Assembly (NCBI RefSeq): GCF_905207935.1
Contig: NZ_CAJLNI010000011.1
Span: 1 to 26,460, forward strand
Reading direction: 5' to 3'
Length of the DNA: 26,460 bases
Origin: an uncultured Haemophilus sp.
GTDB lineage: Bacteria > Pseudomonadota > Gammaproteobacteria > Enterobacterales > Pasteurellaceae
Shown: one piece after another, positions 7,498 to 15,231 of the stretch
How the letters are laid out: each line of letters opens with the position of its first letter
How positions within the stretch are numbered: position 1 is the first letter of the stretch
Program-made: the position numbers and the translations under genes
Notes under the pieces: model-generated
What the model saw: only the letters and a program-made list of their open reading frames with translations
Told to the model about the DNA's origin: nothing
Database searches by the model: none

Positions 7498-7941
7498 TTA
7501 AATCCAACGTCTGACTTTTTTCTTGTAAGCCAAATAAGACTCACCAAACTTCTTCTCTAGCCAGTATTCTTCAGGTTTTATTTGCCATTGTGTGATGAGA
7601 TAAATAAACAGAAAAACACCTAAAAAACTGACCGCATTTTGCAAATAAAACGCCCATGCCACTAACAAGCCTGCTAAGCTTAAATACATTGGATTGCGGC
7701 TAAAACGATAAATACCATTTACCACAAACACATTACTTTTTTCTAAGTGAATCGGATTGATATTCGCTTTACTTTTATAGAATTGCCAAAGGCTAAAAAA
7801 AGCGATGGCAGAAGAAACCGATATAATCAAATAAACTGCTAATACATTAATTTCGAGCAGATAAGGATTAGGCAAATATACCATGATAAGTGCACAGCCA
7901 ATAAAAATGACGGGTGGCGGCACAATAGGTTTCTGAATCAT
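7498..7941 (-). CDS. Isoprenylcysteine carboxyl methyltransferase-like membrane protein
   Basis: This 147-residue protein has about four hydrophobic segments. Near its middle is RFSRNPMYLSLAGLL, and at its end EKKFGESYLAYKKKVRRWI; both are hallmarks of the ICMT/phospholipid methyltransferase superfamily of bacterial membrane methyltransferases, which use S-adenosylmethionine. The substrate is not known for such bacterial members. The frame can be extended to a TTG at 7974, but that codon lies inside the terminator hairpin of the upstream operon; the ATG at 7941 lies just beyond that hairpin, so I chose it. There is only a weak ribosome site (GGA). The gene converges on sodA and probably has its own weak promoter or depends on read-through. 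Confidence 0.8.
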   Translation of the reverse strand: MIQKPIVPPPVIFIGCALIMVYLPNPYLLEINVLAVYLIISVSSAIAFFSLWQFYKSKANINPIHLEKSNVFVVNGIYRFSRNPMYLSLAGLLVAWAFYLQNAVSFLGVFLFIYLITQWQIKPEEYWLEKKFGESYLAYKKKVRRWI

Positions 7942-7957
7942 AAGATCAAAAATCCAA

Positions 7958-7982
7958 TAAAAAAGCCCGAGCAATTCGGGCT
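7958..7982 (-). terminator. Terminator of the rlmN-yfgM operon
   Basis: Minus-strand AGCCCGA/TCGGGCT forms a 7-bp stem with a 5-base loop and is followed by T6. It starts 11 bases after the yfgM stop. Confidence 0.92.
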
Positions 7983-7992
7983 AATTAAAATA

Positions 7993-8607
7993 TTACAGAT
8001 TATTTAATTTCATCTGCGCCATTTGTTTTTCTAACGGGTTACCGCTTTTTTGTGCATTCTCAAAGCTTGCTTTAGCACCATTCACATCGCCTTTTGCGAC
8101 TTGAATATCACCCGCTAAAAGATCTTTACGCGCACTAAAACCTTGGCTTTTCACTTGATTTAGACTTGCTAATGCTGCATCAAATTGACCTTGTTGGAAT
8201 TGCACCGCAGACAAACGAAGCGCTGCAAGAGAAGTTAAGATATCATCTTGTGATTGAGCAATCGCTTGTTTTAAGCTATTTTCAGCAGAGGCGTAATCTT
8301 GTTTTGCAACAAAACCTTTTGCTTCATCTAATAAGCTAAATACCGCATAGCTGGTTTTATCATGCGCTTTCACAAATTCAGCCACTTTAGCTTGTTGTGC
8401 CGCGGCATCTTTGTTTGCAGTATAAACTAACGCATCATATTCAGCAGACGCTTGCATAATTTGATTAGCTTGATAAGACTGCCAATAACGCCAGCCCAAC
8501 ATCCCGCCTATACCAAGAATAAAAGCGGCAATAATGGTTTTGCCATTGTCTTTCCACCATTCTTTTAACTGGTTCAGTTCTTGTTCTTCTTCAATGGTAT
8601 ATGCCAT
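7993..8607 (-). CDS. yfgM: YfgM-like ancillary SecYEG translocon subunit
   Basis: The 204-residue protein has a short charged N-terminus (EEEQELNQLKEWWKDNGK), one membrane helix at about 23-42 and a periplasmic domain of TPR-like helical pairs (TPR_21 type). YfgM in E. coli binds the SecYEG translocon together with PpiD, whose gene is also in this window, and helps pass proteins to periplasmic chaperones. It comes 18 bases after hisS, as in enterobacteria, but bamB, which follows in E. coli, is not here; a terminator follows instead. Confidence 0.9.
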   Translation of the reverse strand: MAYTIEEEQELNQLKEWWKDNGKTIIAAFILGIGGMLGWRYWQSYQANQIMQASAEYDALVYTANKDAAAQQAKVAEFVKAHDKTSYAVFSLLDEAKGFVAKQDYASAENSLKQAIAQSQDDILTSLAALRLSAVQFQQGQFDAALASLNQVKSQGFSARKDLLAGDIQVAKGDVNGAKASFENAQKSGNPLEKQMAQMKLNNL

Positions 8608-8625
8608 TTTCCTATCCTTCTAAAA

Positions 8626-9897
8626 TTAAAATTGGGCTTTCACGTGTTCAATTAAATTGTCCACATCAATGGTTTGTTGCTCTGCTGCGCCAAGTAAATG
8701 TTTTACCACAACTTGATTATTTTGCACTTCACTTTCTCCAAGCACAAGAGCCAGAGTCGCACCAGACTTATCTGCGCGTTTAAATTGTTTTTTAAAGTTA
8801 CCGCCGCTGCAATGCAACATGGTGCTTAAGTGCGGTAATTCTGAGCGAAGTTTTTCAGCGAGTTGGAATGCAGCTAACGTTGTACCTTCACCTTGATAAA
8901 CAACGTAAATATCTACCGCACTTTTTACCGGAATCGATTTATTCACTTCTTGAACGAGTAGCACTAAACGCTCTAAGCCCATTGCGAAACCGACACCACT
9001 TGTTGCGTGGCCGCCAAGTTGTTCAACTAAGCCGTCATAGCGTCCACCACCACATACAGTACCTTGTGCACCTAATGCTGATGTCACCCATTCAAATACA
9101 GTTTTATTATAATAATCTAAACCACGAACCAATTTTGGATTAATTTCATATTGAATGCCAACCGCATCTAGTAGACCGCATAACTGCGCAAAATGCTCGC
9201 GACTTTCATCGTCTAAATAATCCAATAATTTTGGTGCGCCGTCCAATACATCTTGTAATGCTTGATTTTTAGTATCCAAAATACGTAATGGATTTTTTAC
9301 AAGACGTTCTTTCTCTTCTTCGCTCATTAAATCTTGGTGATTTTCTAAGAAGGCTACTAATGCAGAACGATAGTTTGCACGTGCTTCTAATGAACCAATC
9401 GAATTTAATTGTAGTGAAACATGTTGATCAATACCTAACGCTTTCCACAAACGTGCCGTTAAAATAATTAACTCTGCATCAATTTCAGGGGTTGCGATAC
9501 CAAATACTTCGACACCCGCTTGATGGAATTGACGGTAACGACCTTTTTGTGGACGCTCATGGCGGAACATTGGTCCCATATACCATAAACGTTGTTCATT
9601 GTTGTAAATCCAACCGTGTTCAATCGCAGCACGCACACATCCTGCCGTACCTTCTGGACGAAGTGTTAATTGTTCATCATTATCCCAGAATGTGTACATT
9701 TCTTTTGAGACGACATCTGTGACTTCACCGATTGCACGAGCAAATAATGGCGTACTTTCCACGATTGGCATACGCACTTCTGAATAGCCGTAGCTGCTTA
9801 AAATTTGGCGAACCTGCCCTTCAATCCATTGCCAAAGTGGAGATTCAGTTGGGGAACAGTCATTCATCCCACGAATTGCTTGAATATTTTTTGCCAC
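8626..9897 (-). CDS. hisS: Histidyl-tRNA synthetase
   Basis: HisS charges tRNA-His with histidine. The 423-residue protein shows class II motif 2 (MGPMFRHERPQKGRYRQFHQ, 107-126), the histidine-specific segments LVRGLDYYNKTVFEW (256-270) and GGGRYDGL (283-290), and motif 3 GVGFAMGLERL (301-311). The anticodon-binding domain is at the C-terminus. Its start is nine bases from the ispG stop, and yfgM follows 18 bases on. Two uptake signals lie in the C-terminal third. Confidence 0.98.
   Translation of the reverse strand: MAKNIQAIRGMNDCSPTESPLWQWIEGQVRQILSSYGYSEVRMPIVESTPLFARAIGEVTDVVSKEMYTFWDNDEQLTLRPEGTAGCVRAAIEHGWIYNNEQRLWYMGPMFRHERPQKGRYRQFHQAGVEVFGIATPEIDAELIILTARLWKALGIDQHVSLQLNSIGSLEARANYRSALVAFLENHQDLMSEEEKERLVKNPLRILDTKNQALQDVLDGAPKLLDYLDDESREHFAQLCGLLDAVGIQYEINPKLVRGLDYYNKTVFEWVTSALGAQGTVCGGGRYDGLVEQLGGHATSGVGFAMGLERLVLLVQEVNKSIPVKSAVDIYVVYQGEGTTLAAFQLAEKLRSELPHLSTMLHCSGGNFKKQFKRADKSGATLALVLGESEVQNNQVVVKHLLGAAEQQTIDVDNLIEHVKAQF
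8828..8836 (+). repeat. DNA uptake signal
   Basis: Exact core inside hisS, 78 bases from a second copy in the opposite sense. Confidence 0.88.
8915..8923 (-). repeat. DNA uptake signal
   Basis: Exact core inside hisS with an A/T flank. Confidence 0.9.
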
Positions 9898-9906
9898 GAG
9901 TTTTCC

Positions 9907-11013
9907 TTAAATAATTCGATTTTTTGGATCTTGTTGTGCAACTTTGGCACGAATTTTTGCTTCTAATTGGTCAATAATTGCGTCGTTATCAAAACGTTCT
10001 TTTTGACGCTCACCATCTAAATAATAACCACTTTTCTTATTACCACCGGTCACGCCAAGATCAGACACTAATGCTTCACCCGGGCCATTTACCACACAAC
10101 CAATAATAGACACATCCATTGGGGTAATAATATCTTCTAAACGTTGTTCCAGTGCATTCACCGTGCCAATCACATCAAACTCTTGACGAGAGCAAGTTGG
10201 ACAAGCAATAAAGTTAATCCCGCGAGAACGAATGCGTAACGATTTCAAAATATCAAAACCAACTTTGATTTCTTCAACTGGATCTGCAGCTAAAGAGACA
10301 CGCAAGGTATCACCAATGCCTTCTGCTAACAACATCCCTAAACCAATCGCTGACTTCACAGAGCCCGCTCGCGCGCCACCTGCTTCCGTAATACCTAAAT
10401 GCAATGGTTGTTTAATGGCTTTTGCCAATAAACGGTAAGATTCCACCGCAAGGAAGACATCTGATGCTTTTACGCTCACTTTAAATTGATCGAAGTTTAA
10501 ACGATCTAAAATCTCAACATGGCGTAATGCTGATTCTAATAAGGCTTCTGGTGTTGGCTCACCAAATTTCTCTTGGATATCTTTTTCTAATGAGCCAGCA
10601 TTGACACCGATACGGATAGGGATATTTTTATCACGCGCACAATCCACCACTGCACGAATACGATCTTCACGACCGATATTGCCTGGATTAATACGTAAGC
10701 AATCCACCCCATATTCAGCGACTTTTAACGCAATGCGATAGTCAAAATGAATATCCGCCACTAATGGCACATTCACTTGCTGTTTAATGATTTTAAAGGC
10801 CTCGGCGGCATCCATGGTAGGTACTGAAACACGCACAATATCTGCACCAACACGTTCCAAAGATTTAATCTGTGCAACGGTCGCTTCAACATCAGTTGTG
10901 CGAGTATTTGTCATGGATTGCACTGCAATCGGCGCATCACCACCGATTGGTACATTGCCCACATAAATTTTTGTCGATTCACGACGCTTGATAGTAGGTT
11001 TTACTGCTGACAT
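9907..11013 (-). CDS. ispG: 4-hydroxy-3-methylbut-2-enyl diphosphate synthase (IspG/GcpE)
   Basis: IspG carries out the penultimate step of the non-mevalonate isoprenoid pathway, turning MEcPP into HMBPP with a [4Fe-4S] cluster. The 368-residue protein has the TIM-barrel N-terminal half (VQSMTNTRTTD, LVADIHFDYRIAL) and the cluster ligands Cys271 and Cys274 (ACPTCSRQ) and Cys306 (IIGCVVNGPGEA), with Glu313 as the fourth ligand. It lies between rodZ (18 bases) and hisS (9 bases), the order known from E. coli. Confidence 0.98.
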   Translation of the reverse strand: MSAVKPTIKRRESTKIYVGNVPIGGDAPIAVQSMTNTRTTDVEATVAQIKSLERVGADIVRVSVPTMDAAEAFKIIKQQVNVPLVADIHFDYRIALKVAEYGVDCLRINPGNIGREDRIRAVVDCARDKNIPIRIGVNAGSLEKDIQEKFGEPTPEALLESALRHVEILDRLNFDQFKVSVKASDVFLAVESYRLLAKAIKQPLHLGITEAGGARAGSVKSAIGLGMLLAEGIGDTLRVSLAADPVEEIKVGFDILKSLRIRSRGINFIACPTCSRQEFDVIGTVNALEQRLEDIITPMDVSIIGCVVNGPGEALVSDLGVTGGNKKSGYYLDGERQKERFDNDAIIDQLEAKIRAKVAQQDPKNRII

Positions 11014-11031
11014 TCTTTCGTAAATTATTCG

Positions 11032-12063
11032 TTAAGGTTTTGGTAATTTAAATTTAGCCACACGGCCATCAACTGTAAGCGGATACGCTTCGCCCTTATA
11101 AGTAATGCGAACGTTACCTGGCGCACCAATAATCAAAGCATATTCGTCACCATTAAAAGTTAAAACTTCGCCTTGTTTATATTCTTTTTGCGCTAATACT
11201 TTACGGTTTTGGTCTTTCACACTAATCCAGCTTGAATTTTTTGTGATCTCAATAACGAGATCGCCTTTCGCTGTGGTTGGTGCTTCAGAAATAGCGGGGT
11301 TTTCAACCGCACTTTGTGTATCTGGCACAGTTTGCTCTGTTATTGGTTCTGTGTTAGGTAACGTTTGTTCCACAACCGGTGCTTGAGCTTGTTCAACAGT
11401 AGGTGCTGAAGTTGCTGTGGTTGAAACTCCTGCGTTTACTGTCTGAGCTTGATTTTCTTGAGTAGTTGAAACTGCGGGTTCAGTAGCGGCATTATTTGTT
11501 GCTCCCACTACTGGCATAGTTTCATTGTTTGACACAGCAGGCTGACTATTTACTGTTACTGGAATTTCATTCGAATGAGTAACCGGTACCTCTGCTGTTT
11601 TTTCTTTTTCAACGTAGGTTTGCACTAAATTATCACGTTCTTCGTTTGATTTTTGATAATTTTGCCACCACCATAAGCCAGTCATTCCAACAGCAGCAAG
11701 TAAAATAATAGTTGTAAGTGTGCCTACCCAACGGCTGTGGGATGAATATTGGTTTACTGAACGAGTCGCACGTGCATTTTTACTTAAATCATTTTTATGT
11801 GCTTCACCAAAAGTTAAATGAGCCCATTCAGCATCAGGAATACGTAAAAATTTCGCATAGCTGCGAACGTAACCTCTCAAAAAGGTTGAAGGTACATTTT
11901 TTTGGACAAATTCATTATTTTCTAATTTTGCCAAAATGCTTGGACGTAAAGAAATGACCTTTGCCACATCTTCTAAAGAAAGATTTAATGCTTCGCGTGT
12001 TTGACGAAGTTTATCCCCAAAGGAGATTTCAGTTGTTTCGGTTTGTTCGACGATTGTATTCAT
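11032..12063 (-). CDS. rodZ: Cytoskeleton protein RodZ
   Basis: RodZ links MreB filaments to the elongation machinery and keeps cells rod-shaped. The 343-residue protein has a cytoplasmic helix-turn-helix domain of the Xre type (about 15-85, GDKLRQTREALNLSLEDVAK), a membrane helix at 112-133 (WVGTLTTIILL) and a periplasmic linker rich in Thr, Pro, Gln, Val and Glu with loose VEQ/TEP repeats. The DUF4115 beta domain follows near the end (GDLVIEITKNSSWISVKD). The frame extends to a TTG at 12135, but the ATG at 12063 begins just before the domain and matches family starts. An uptake signal lies in the linker, where sequence is least constrained. Confidence 0.93.
   Translation of the reverse strand: MNTIVEQTETTEISFGDKLRQTREALNLSLEDVAKVISLRPSILAKLENNEFVQKNVPSTFLRGYVRSYAKFLRIPDAEWAHLTFGEAHKNDLSKNARATRSVNQYSSHSRWVGTLTTIILLAAVGMTGLWWWQNYQKSNEERDNLVQTYVEKEKTAEVPVTHSNEIPVTVNSQPAVSNNETMPVVGATNNAATEPAVSTTQENQAQTVNAGVSTTATSAPTVEQAQAPVVEQTLPNTEPITEQTVPDTQSAVENPAISEAPTTAKGDLVIEITKNSSWISVKDQNRKVLAQKEYKQGEVLTFNGDEYALIIGAPGNVRITYKGEAYPLTVDGRVAKFKLPKP
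11306..11314 (-). repeat. DNA uptake signal
   Basis: Exact core in the variable periplasmic linker of rodZ. Confidence 0.9.
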
Positions 12064-12138
12064 AGGTATCAAAATAGAGCAATAGAAATAAAAAACTAAA
12101 TACCAAATTTTAAAGTCGAAAGGGGCTTTTGGCAATGA

Positions 12139-12681
12139 TTATTTGAGCGTGCGAAGCTTTTCCGCTCTAGAAGGATCAACTTGGCGTAATTTATCCAACG
12201 CTTGTTGATAAACGTCGGTTTGTTTTCCGGCAAAAGCACAAAGTGCTATGTTTTCGTAAGTATCGGCTTGATGATAATAATTTGGCGCAGCGAGTGCCGC
12301 ATTAAATTGTGAATAAGCTTGTTCAAACTCACCTTGCCCACATAAAAAAGTACCAAAGTTGTTATACACATCGCCTTGCTTATCATCTAACTTAATCGCC
12401 TGTAAATAAGCTTGCTTCGCTTTTTCCGTATCGCCTTGTAATTGATAAAAATGCGCAAGTGCCGAGTGCACAAGATAATAGTGTTCATCATGTTCAAAGG
12501 CTTTATCTAAATTCAATTTTGCTTGAACAAAATCCTCTTGTTGCAGATAGCCTAATGCCAATTCAACTCGTGCTTTTGCTGCTTGTTGTTTATTAAAATC
12601 AACAGAAGACTGAGAGACACAAGCCGAAAAAACAAAAGGAAAAATGACCGCACTTAGAATGTTAATTGGGATTAATTTCAT
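12139..12681 (-). CDS. pilW: Type IV pilus biogenesis/stability lipoprotein PilW (PilF), TPR protein
   Basis: The 180-residue protein starts with a lipoprotein signal ending FVFSAC (lipid-attached Cys21), then TPR repeats: ARVELALGYLQQEDFVQAKL, then a second (VHSALAHFYQLQGDTEKAKQ), a third (DVYNNFGTFLCGQGEFEQAY) and a fourth. PilW/PilF is an outer-membrane lipoprotein that helps the type IV pilus secretin assemble; in Haemophilus type IV pili also serve DNA uptake. The place between rlmN and rodZ is the conserved one for this gene. An uptake signal falls in the signal-peptide codons (12647-12655). The ribosome site lies in a short tandem repeat, described separately. Confidence 0.93.
   Translation of the reverse strand: MKLIPINILSAVIFPFVFSACVSQSSVDFNKQQAAKARVELALGYLQQEDFVQAKLNLDKAFEHDEHYYLVHSALAHFYQLQGDTEKAKQAYLQAIKLDDKQGDVYNNFGTFLCGQGEFEQAYSQFNAALAAPNYYHQADTYENIALCAFAGKQTDVYQQALDKLRQVDPSRAEKLRTLK
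12647..12655 (-). repeat. DNA uptake signal
   Basis: Exact core in the pilW signal-peptide codons. Confidence 0.9.
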
Positions 12682-12707
12682 CTTATCACTCCTCTATCTT
12701 ATCACTC
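12680..12707 (-). repeat. 12-bp direct repeat spanning the pilW ribosome site
   Basis: GAGTGATAAGAT occurs twice on the minus strand (12696-12707 and 12680-12691, period 16). The copy nearer the gene supplies a GGAG ribosome site and runs into the ATG; the outer copy has ATAG where the start would be. Confidence 0.75.
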
Positions 12708-12750
12708 TTCTTTAGGCCATTTTTCCTTTACAAGTATTGCTATATTTAGC

Positions 12751-13899
12751 TTAATTAACCGCTTTTACGTCAATACCTTCGCCAAACTTACGTTTCATTG
12801 CTGTACGTTTGGTTCGGTCGATCACATCGCCCGCCAACTGACCACAAGCTGCATCAATATCATCACCGCGGGTTTTGCGTACAATCACCGTAAAGCCGTA
12901 TTCCATTAAGGTTTTTTGGAAACGATCGACACGGCTATTTGAGCTTTTACCATAAGGCGCTTCTGGGAACGGGTTCCATGGGATCAAATTGATTTTACAT
13001 GGGGTATTTTTTAATACTTGAGCTAATTGATGCGCATGCTCTGTGCCATCATTCACGTGATCTAATAACACATATTCAATAGTCACTTTACCATGGTTAG
13101 CATTCGATACCTCTAAGTATCTGTGTACCGAATCCATCAACATTTTGATGTTGTATTTTTTATTGATCGGCATAATTTCATCACGCAATTCATCGTTCGG
13201 TGCATGAAGTGAAATCGCTAATGCCACATCAATCTTATCACGTAACATATCGAGCGCAGGCACAACACCTGAAGTGGATAAAGTCACGCGTCGTTTAGAT
13301 AATCCATACGCGAAATCATCTAGCATAATTTCCATCGCAGGTACAACATTAGCGACATTTAACAATGGTTCACCCATGCCCATCATCACCACATTAGTAA
13401 TCGGACGTACACCCGTCACACCAAAATTACCGATAATTTTTGATGCACGCCAAACCTGACCGATAATTTCAGACACCGTTAAATTACGGTTAAAACCTTG
13501 TTGTGCTGTTGAACAGAAAGTACAAGCTAAGGCACAGCCTACTTGAGAAGAAACACAAAGTGTTGCGCGATCCGCCTCAGGAATATAGACCGTTTCAACT
13601 TGCTGTTCACCTACCTGCATCGCCCATTTAATGGTGCCATCTGCAGAGCGTTGCTCAACCGCCACTTCTGGCGCTTTAATTTCAGCGACCGCTTTTAATT
13701 TTTCTCGTAATTTTTTATTAATATTGGTCATATTGTCGAAGTTATCTTCGCCAAAATGATAAATCCATTTCACTAATTGATCCGCACGAAATGGTTTCTC
13801 GCCTAATTCAGCAAAAAACTCACGCATCTGCTGACGCGTTAAATCCATTAAGTTAATCTTTTTTGTATTCGTTTCGGATGAAAGGGGTTGTTCTAACAT
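12751..13899 (-). CDS. rlmN: Dual-specificity 23S rRNA/tRNA adenine-C2 methyltransferase RlmN
   Basis: RlmN is a radical SAM enzyme that methylates C2 of A2503 in 23S rRNA and A37 in some tRNAs. The 382-residue protein has the cluster motif Cys122-x3-Cys126-x2-Cys129 (GCALACTFC), the GMGEP SAM-binding segment (174-178) and the catalytic Cys352 in DDIDAACGQL. The ATG at 13899 has a good ACGAGG ahead of it. It is the first gene of the minus-strand operon leading to pilW, rodZ, ispG, hisS and yfgM, and is divergent from pbpG. Confidence 0.98.
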   Translation of the reverse strand: MLEQPLSSETNTKKINLMDLTRQQMREFFAELGEKPFRADQLVKWIYHFGEDNFDNMTNINKKLREKLKAVAEIKAPEVAVEQRSADGTIKWAMQVGEQQVETVYIPEADRATLCVSSQVGCALACTFCSTAQQGFNRNLTVSEIIGQVWRASKIIGNFGVTGVRPITNVVMMGMGEPLLNVANVVPAMEIMLDDFAYGLSKRRVTLSTSGVVPALDMLRDKIDVALAISLHAPNDELRDEIMPINKKYNIKMLMDSVHRYLEVSNANHGKVTIEYVLLDHVNDGTEHAHQLAQVLKNTPCKINLIPWNPFPEAPYGKSSNSRVDRFQKTLMEYGFTVIVRKTRGDDIDAACGQLAGDVIDRTKRTAMKRKFGEGIDVKAVN

Positions 13900-14038
13900 A
13901 AAGCCTCGTTATTACACATTACGGCGATGATGTTACTCAGAATTGAGCAACAAAAAATTCGCATATTAAAAATGAGCCGAGATTTTACAGATTTACCGAC
14001 GGATAAGCTAGCAGATTTGAAAAACAAAGAAAATTTTG

Positions 14039-14047
14039 ACCGCACTT
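14039..14047 (-). repeat. DNA uptake signal (left arm of an inverted pair)
   Basis: Exact core in the rlmN/pbpG gap; pairs with 14090-14098 across 42 bases. Confidence 0.9.
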
Positions 14048-14089
14048 CTTTGAGATCGCTATCGCAAAAATCAAAAAAACAAAAGAAAA

Positions 14090-14098
14090 AAGTGCGGT
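14090..14098 (+). repeat. DNA uptake signal (right arm of an inverted pair)
   Basis: Exact core followed by TAAAAAA; no gene end lies next to it. Confidence 0.9.
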
Positions 14099-14201
14099 TA
14101 AAAAACTTTAAATTTTTTCTCTTTCACACATCCCAAACCCTTACAAAAACTGATAGAATACAAGCTTTGTTTTATTCTCTAAGTTGGCTATATTAAAAGA
14201 T

Positions 14202-15077
14202 ATGTTAAAAAAAGTTCTTTCTGTATTGTGTTTAGTGCCAGCAATGGCAACGGCACAATCTTATGTCGTGTATGATTTCACCCATGATCGAGTGCTCGAA
14301 AGTAGCTCACCGAATCATGTTCAACCTATCGCATCCGTCACCAAGTTAATGACTGCAAATGTATTTCTTGAAAATAATCGAAACGCAAATTGTACTGCAT
14401 CGATTACTGACGACGATTACGATTACATTAAAGGCACACATACAAAATTACCAAAATACACGCCGATTTCTTGTAATGAATTATTAAAAGCGATGCTTGT
14501 CCATTCTGACAACTATGCTGCCCATGCCCTTTCTCGCTCTGCCGGCATGAGTCGTTTGCAATTTATCCAAAAAATGAATGAGAAAGCGCGAGAATTAGGT
14601 ATGCGCTCTACCCGCTTTTCAGATAGCTCAGGTTTATCTGACAGTAACATTTCAAGTGTGATGGATCTGGTTAAATTGGCTAAATACTCTCTTAACAAAG
14701 CACAAATCAAAAACATCTCGAATATGCCAAGTGCTTTCATTCAAGCAGGCGGACGTAGCGTTTTTGTTAAAAACACCAATAAATTAGTGCGTGAAGAAGT
14801 ATTTGATGCAGCAATTAATAAAACCGGTTACATTCGCGAATCTGGCTATAATTTAGTCTTTGTGAATAAAAATCCGTGTAATCGCGCTACCATTGGGGTG
14901 ATTAGTTTAAATAACCATTCATCTGCGTTTCGTACTAACTTTACCAAAGGAAAATTGGAACAATACGGTTGTATCGCAGGGCGTAGCATGCACAACTTTA
15001 CCGTTGATGAAGCCCAATATGAAGAAGGCTATGATGAAGCGGGTATGGATCGTCTAATCCAACAAGTTGGTGGTTAA
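14202..15077 (+). CDS. pbpG: D-alanyl-D-alanine endopeptidase, penicillin-binding protein 7-like
   Basis: This low-molecular-weight penicillin-binding protein (S11 family) should cut D-Ala-meso-DAP cross-links in peptidoglycan in the periplasm. From the ATG at 14202 it has 291 residues: a signal peptide to about 18 (ending ATA-QS), then the serine-hydrolase motifs SxxK (SVTK, nucleophile Ser45), SDN at 102-104 and KTG at 207-209. An upstream TTG at 14184 stays in frame but would put six residues before the signal peptide, so I prefer the ATG. It has no C-terminal amphipathic anchor like that of DacA, which supports an endopeptidase. It stands alone between a divergent operon and its own terminator. 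Confidence 0.92.
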   Translation: MLKKVLSVLCLVPAMATAQSYVVYDFTHDRVLESSSPNHVQPIASVTKLMTANVFLENNRNANCTASITDDDYDYIKGTHTKLPKYTPISCNELLKAMLVHSDNYAAHALSRSAGMSRLQFIQKMNEKARELGMRSTRFSDSSGLSDSNISSVMDLVKLAKYSLNKAQIKNISNMPSAFIQAGGRSVFVKNTNKLVREEVFDAAINKTGYIRESGYNLVFVNKNPCNRATIGVISLNNHSSAFRTNFTKGKLEQYGCIAGRSMHNFTVDEAQYEEGYDEAGMDRLIQQVGG

Positions 15078-15092
15078 TTATTTCAAAAAAGA

Positions 15093-15130
15093 GCGGTCAA
15101 TTTTTCACAAAATTTTCCGCTTTTTAATTT
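15093..15130 (+). terminator. Terminator after pbpG
   Basis: GCGG and AATTTT pair with AAAATT and CCGC around a TCAC loop, with a two-base mismatch in the stem, followed by T5 and more T. The left arm is a near-match to the uptake signal (AAGAGCGGT). Confidence 0.75.
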
Positions 15131-15146
15131 TAATCACCTATCGATT

Positions 15147-15161
15147 TGATAATTATTTTCA
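15147..15161. promoter_or_regulatory. Fur-like box upstream of yfeA
   Basis: TGATAATTATTTTCA matches the 7-1-7 Fur consensus TGATAATNATTATCA at 13 of 14 fixed bases. It overlaps a TTGATA that could be a -35 and lies about 70 bases before the yfeA ATG. Fur repression of an iron/manganese importer is expected. Confidence 0.65.
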
Positions 15162-15231
15162 TTTAAAAGTCTTATAAAAAATGATATTATTCTGCAGAAT
15201 GCTAATCAATCATTATTTTTAAGGAGATCTC

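Larger units (their letters stand above)
13900..14201. other. Divergent rlmN/pbpG intergenic region
   Basis: This 302-base AT-rich gap must carry the promoters of both rlmN and pbpG. It holds two uptake signals in inverted orientation (14039-14047 and 14090-14098). TAGAAT at 14154-14159 is a possible -10 for pbpG, without a convincing -35. An open frame here (13927-14196, plus) looks spurious. Confidence 0.6.

Noticed and set aside
13927..14196. Plus-strand open frame of 89 codons between rlmN and pbpG
   Set aside because: It covers the divergent promoter region and two uptake signals, has a low-complexity Lys-rich stretch and no recognisable domain, and no clear ribosome site.
15180..15222. 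Second Fur-like palindrome in the yfeA leader
   Set aside because: The AATCAATCATTATTT region resembles Fur half-sites only loosely and has no proper symmetry.
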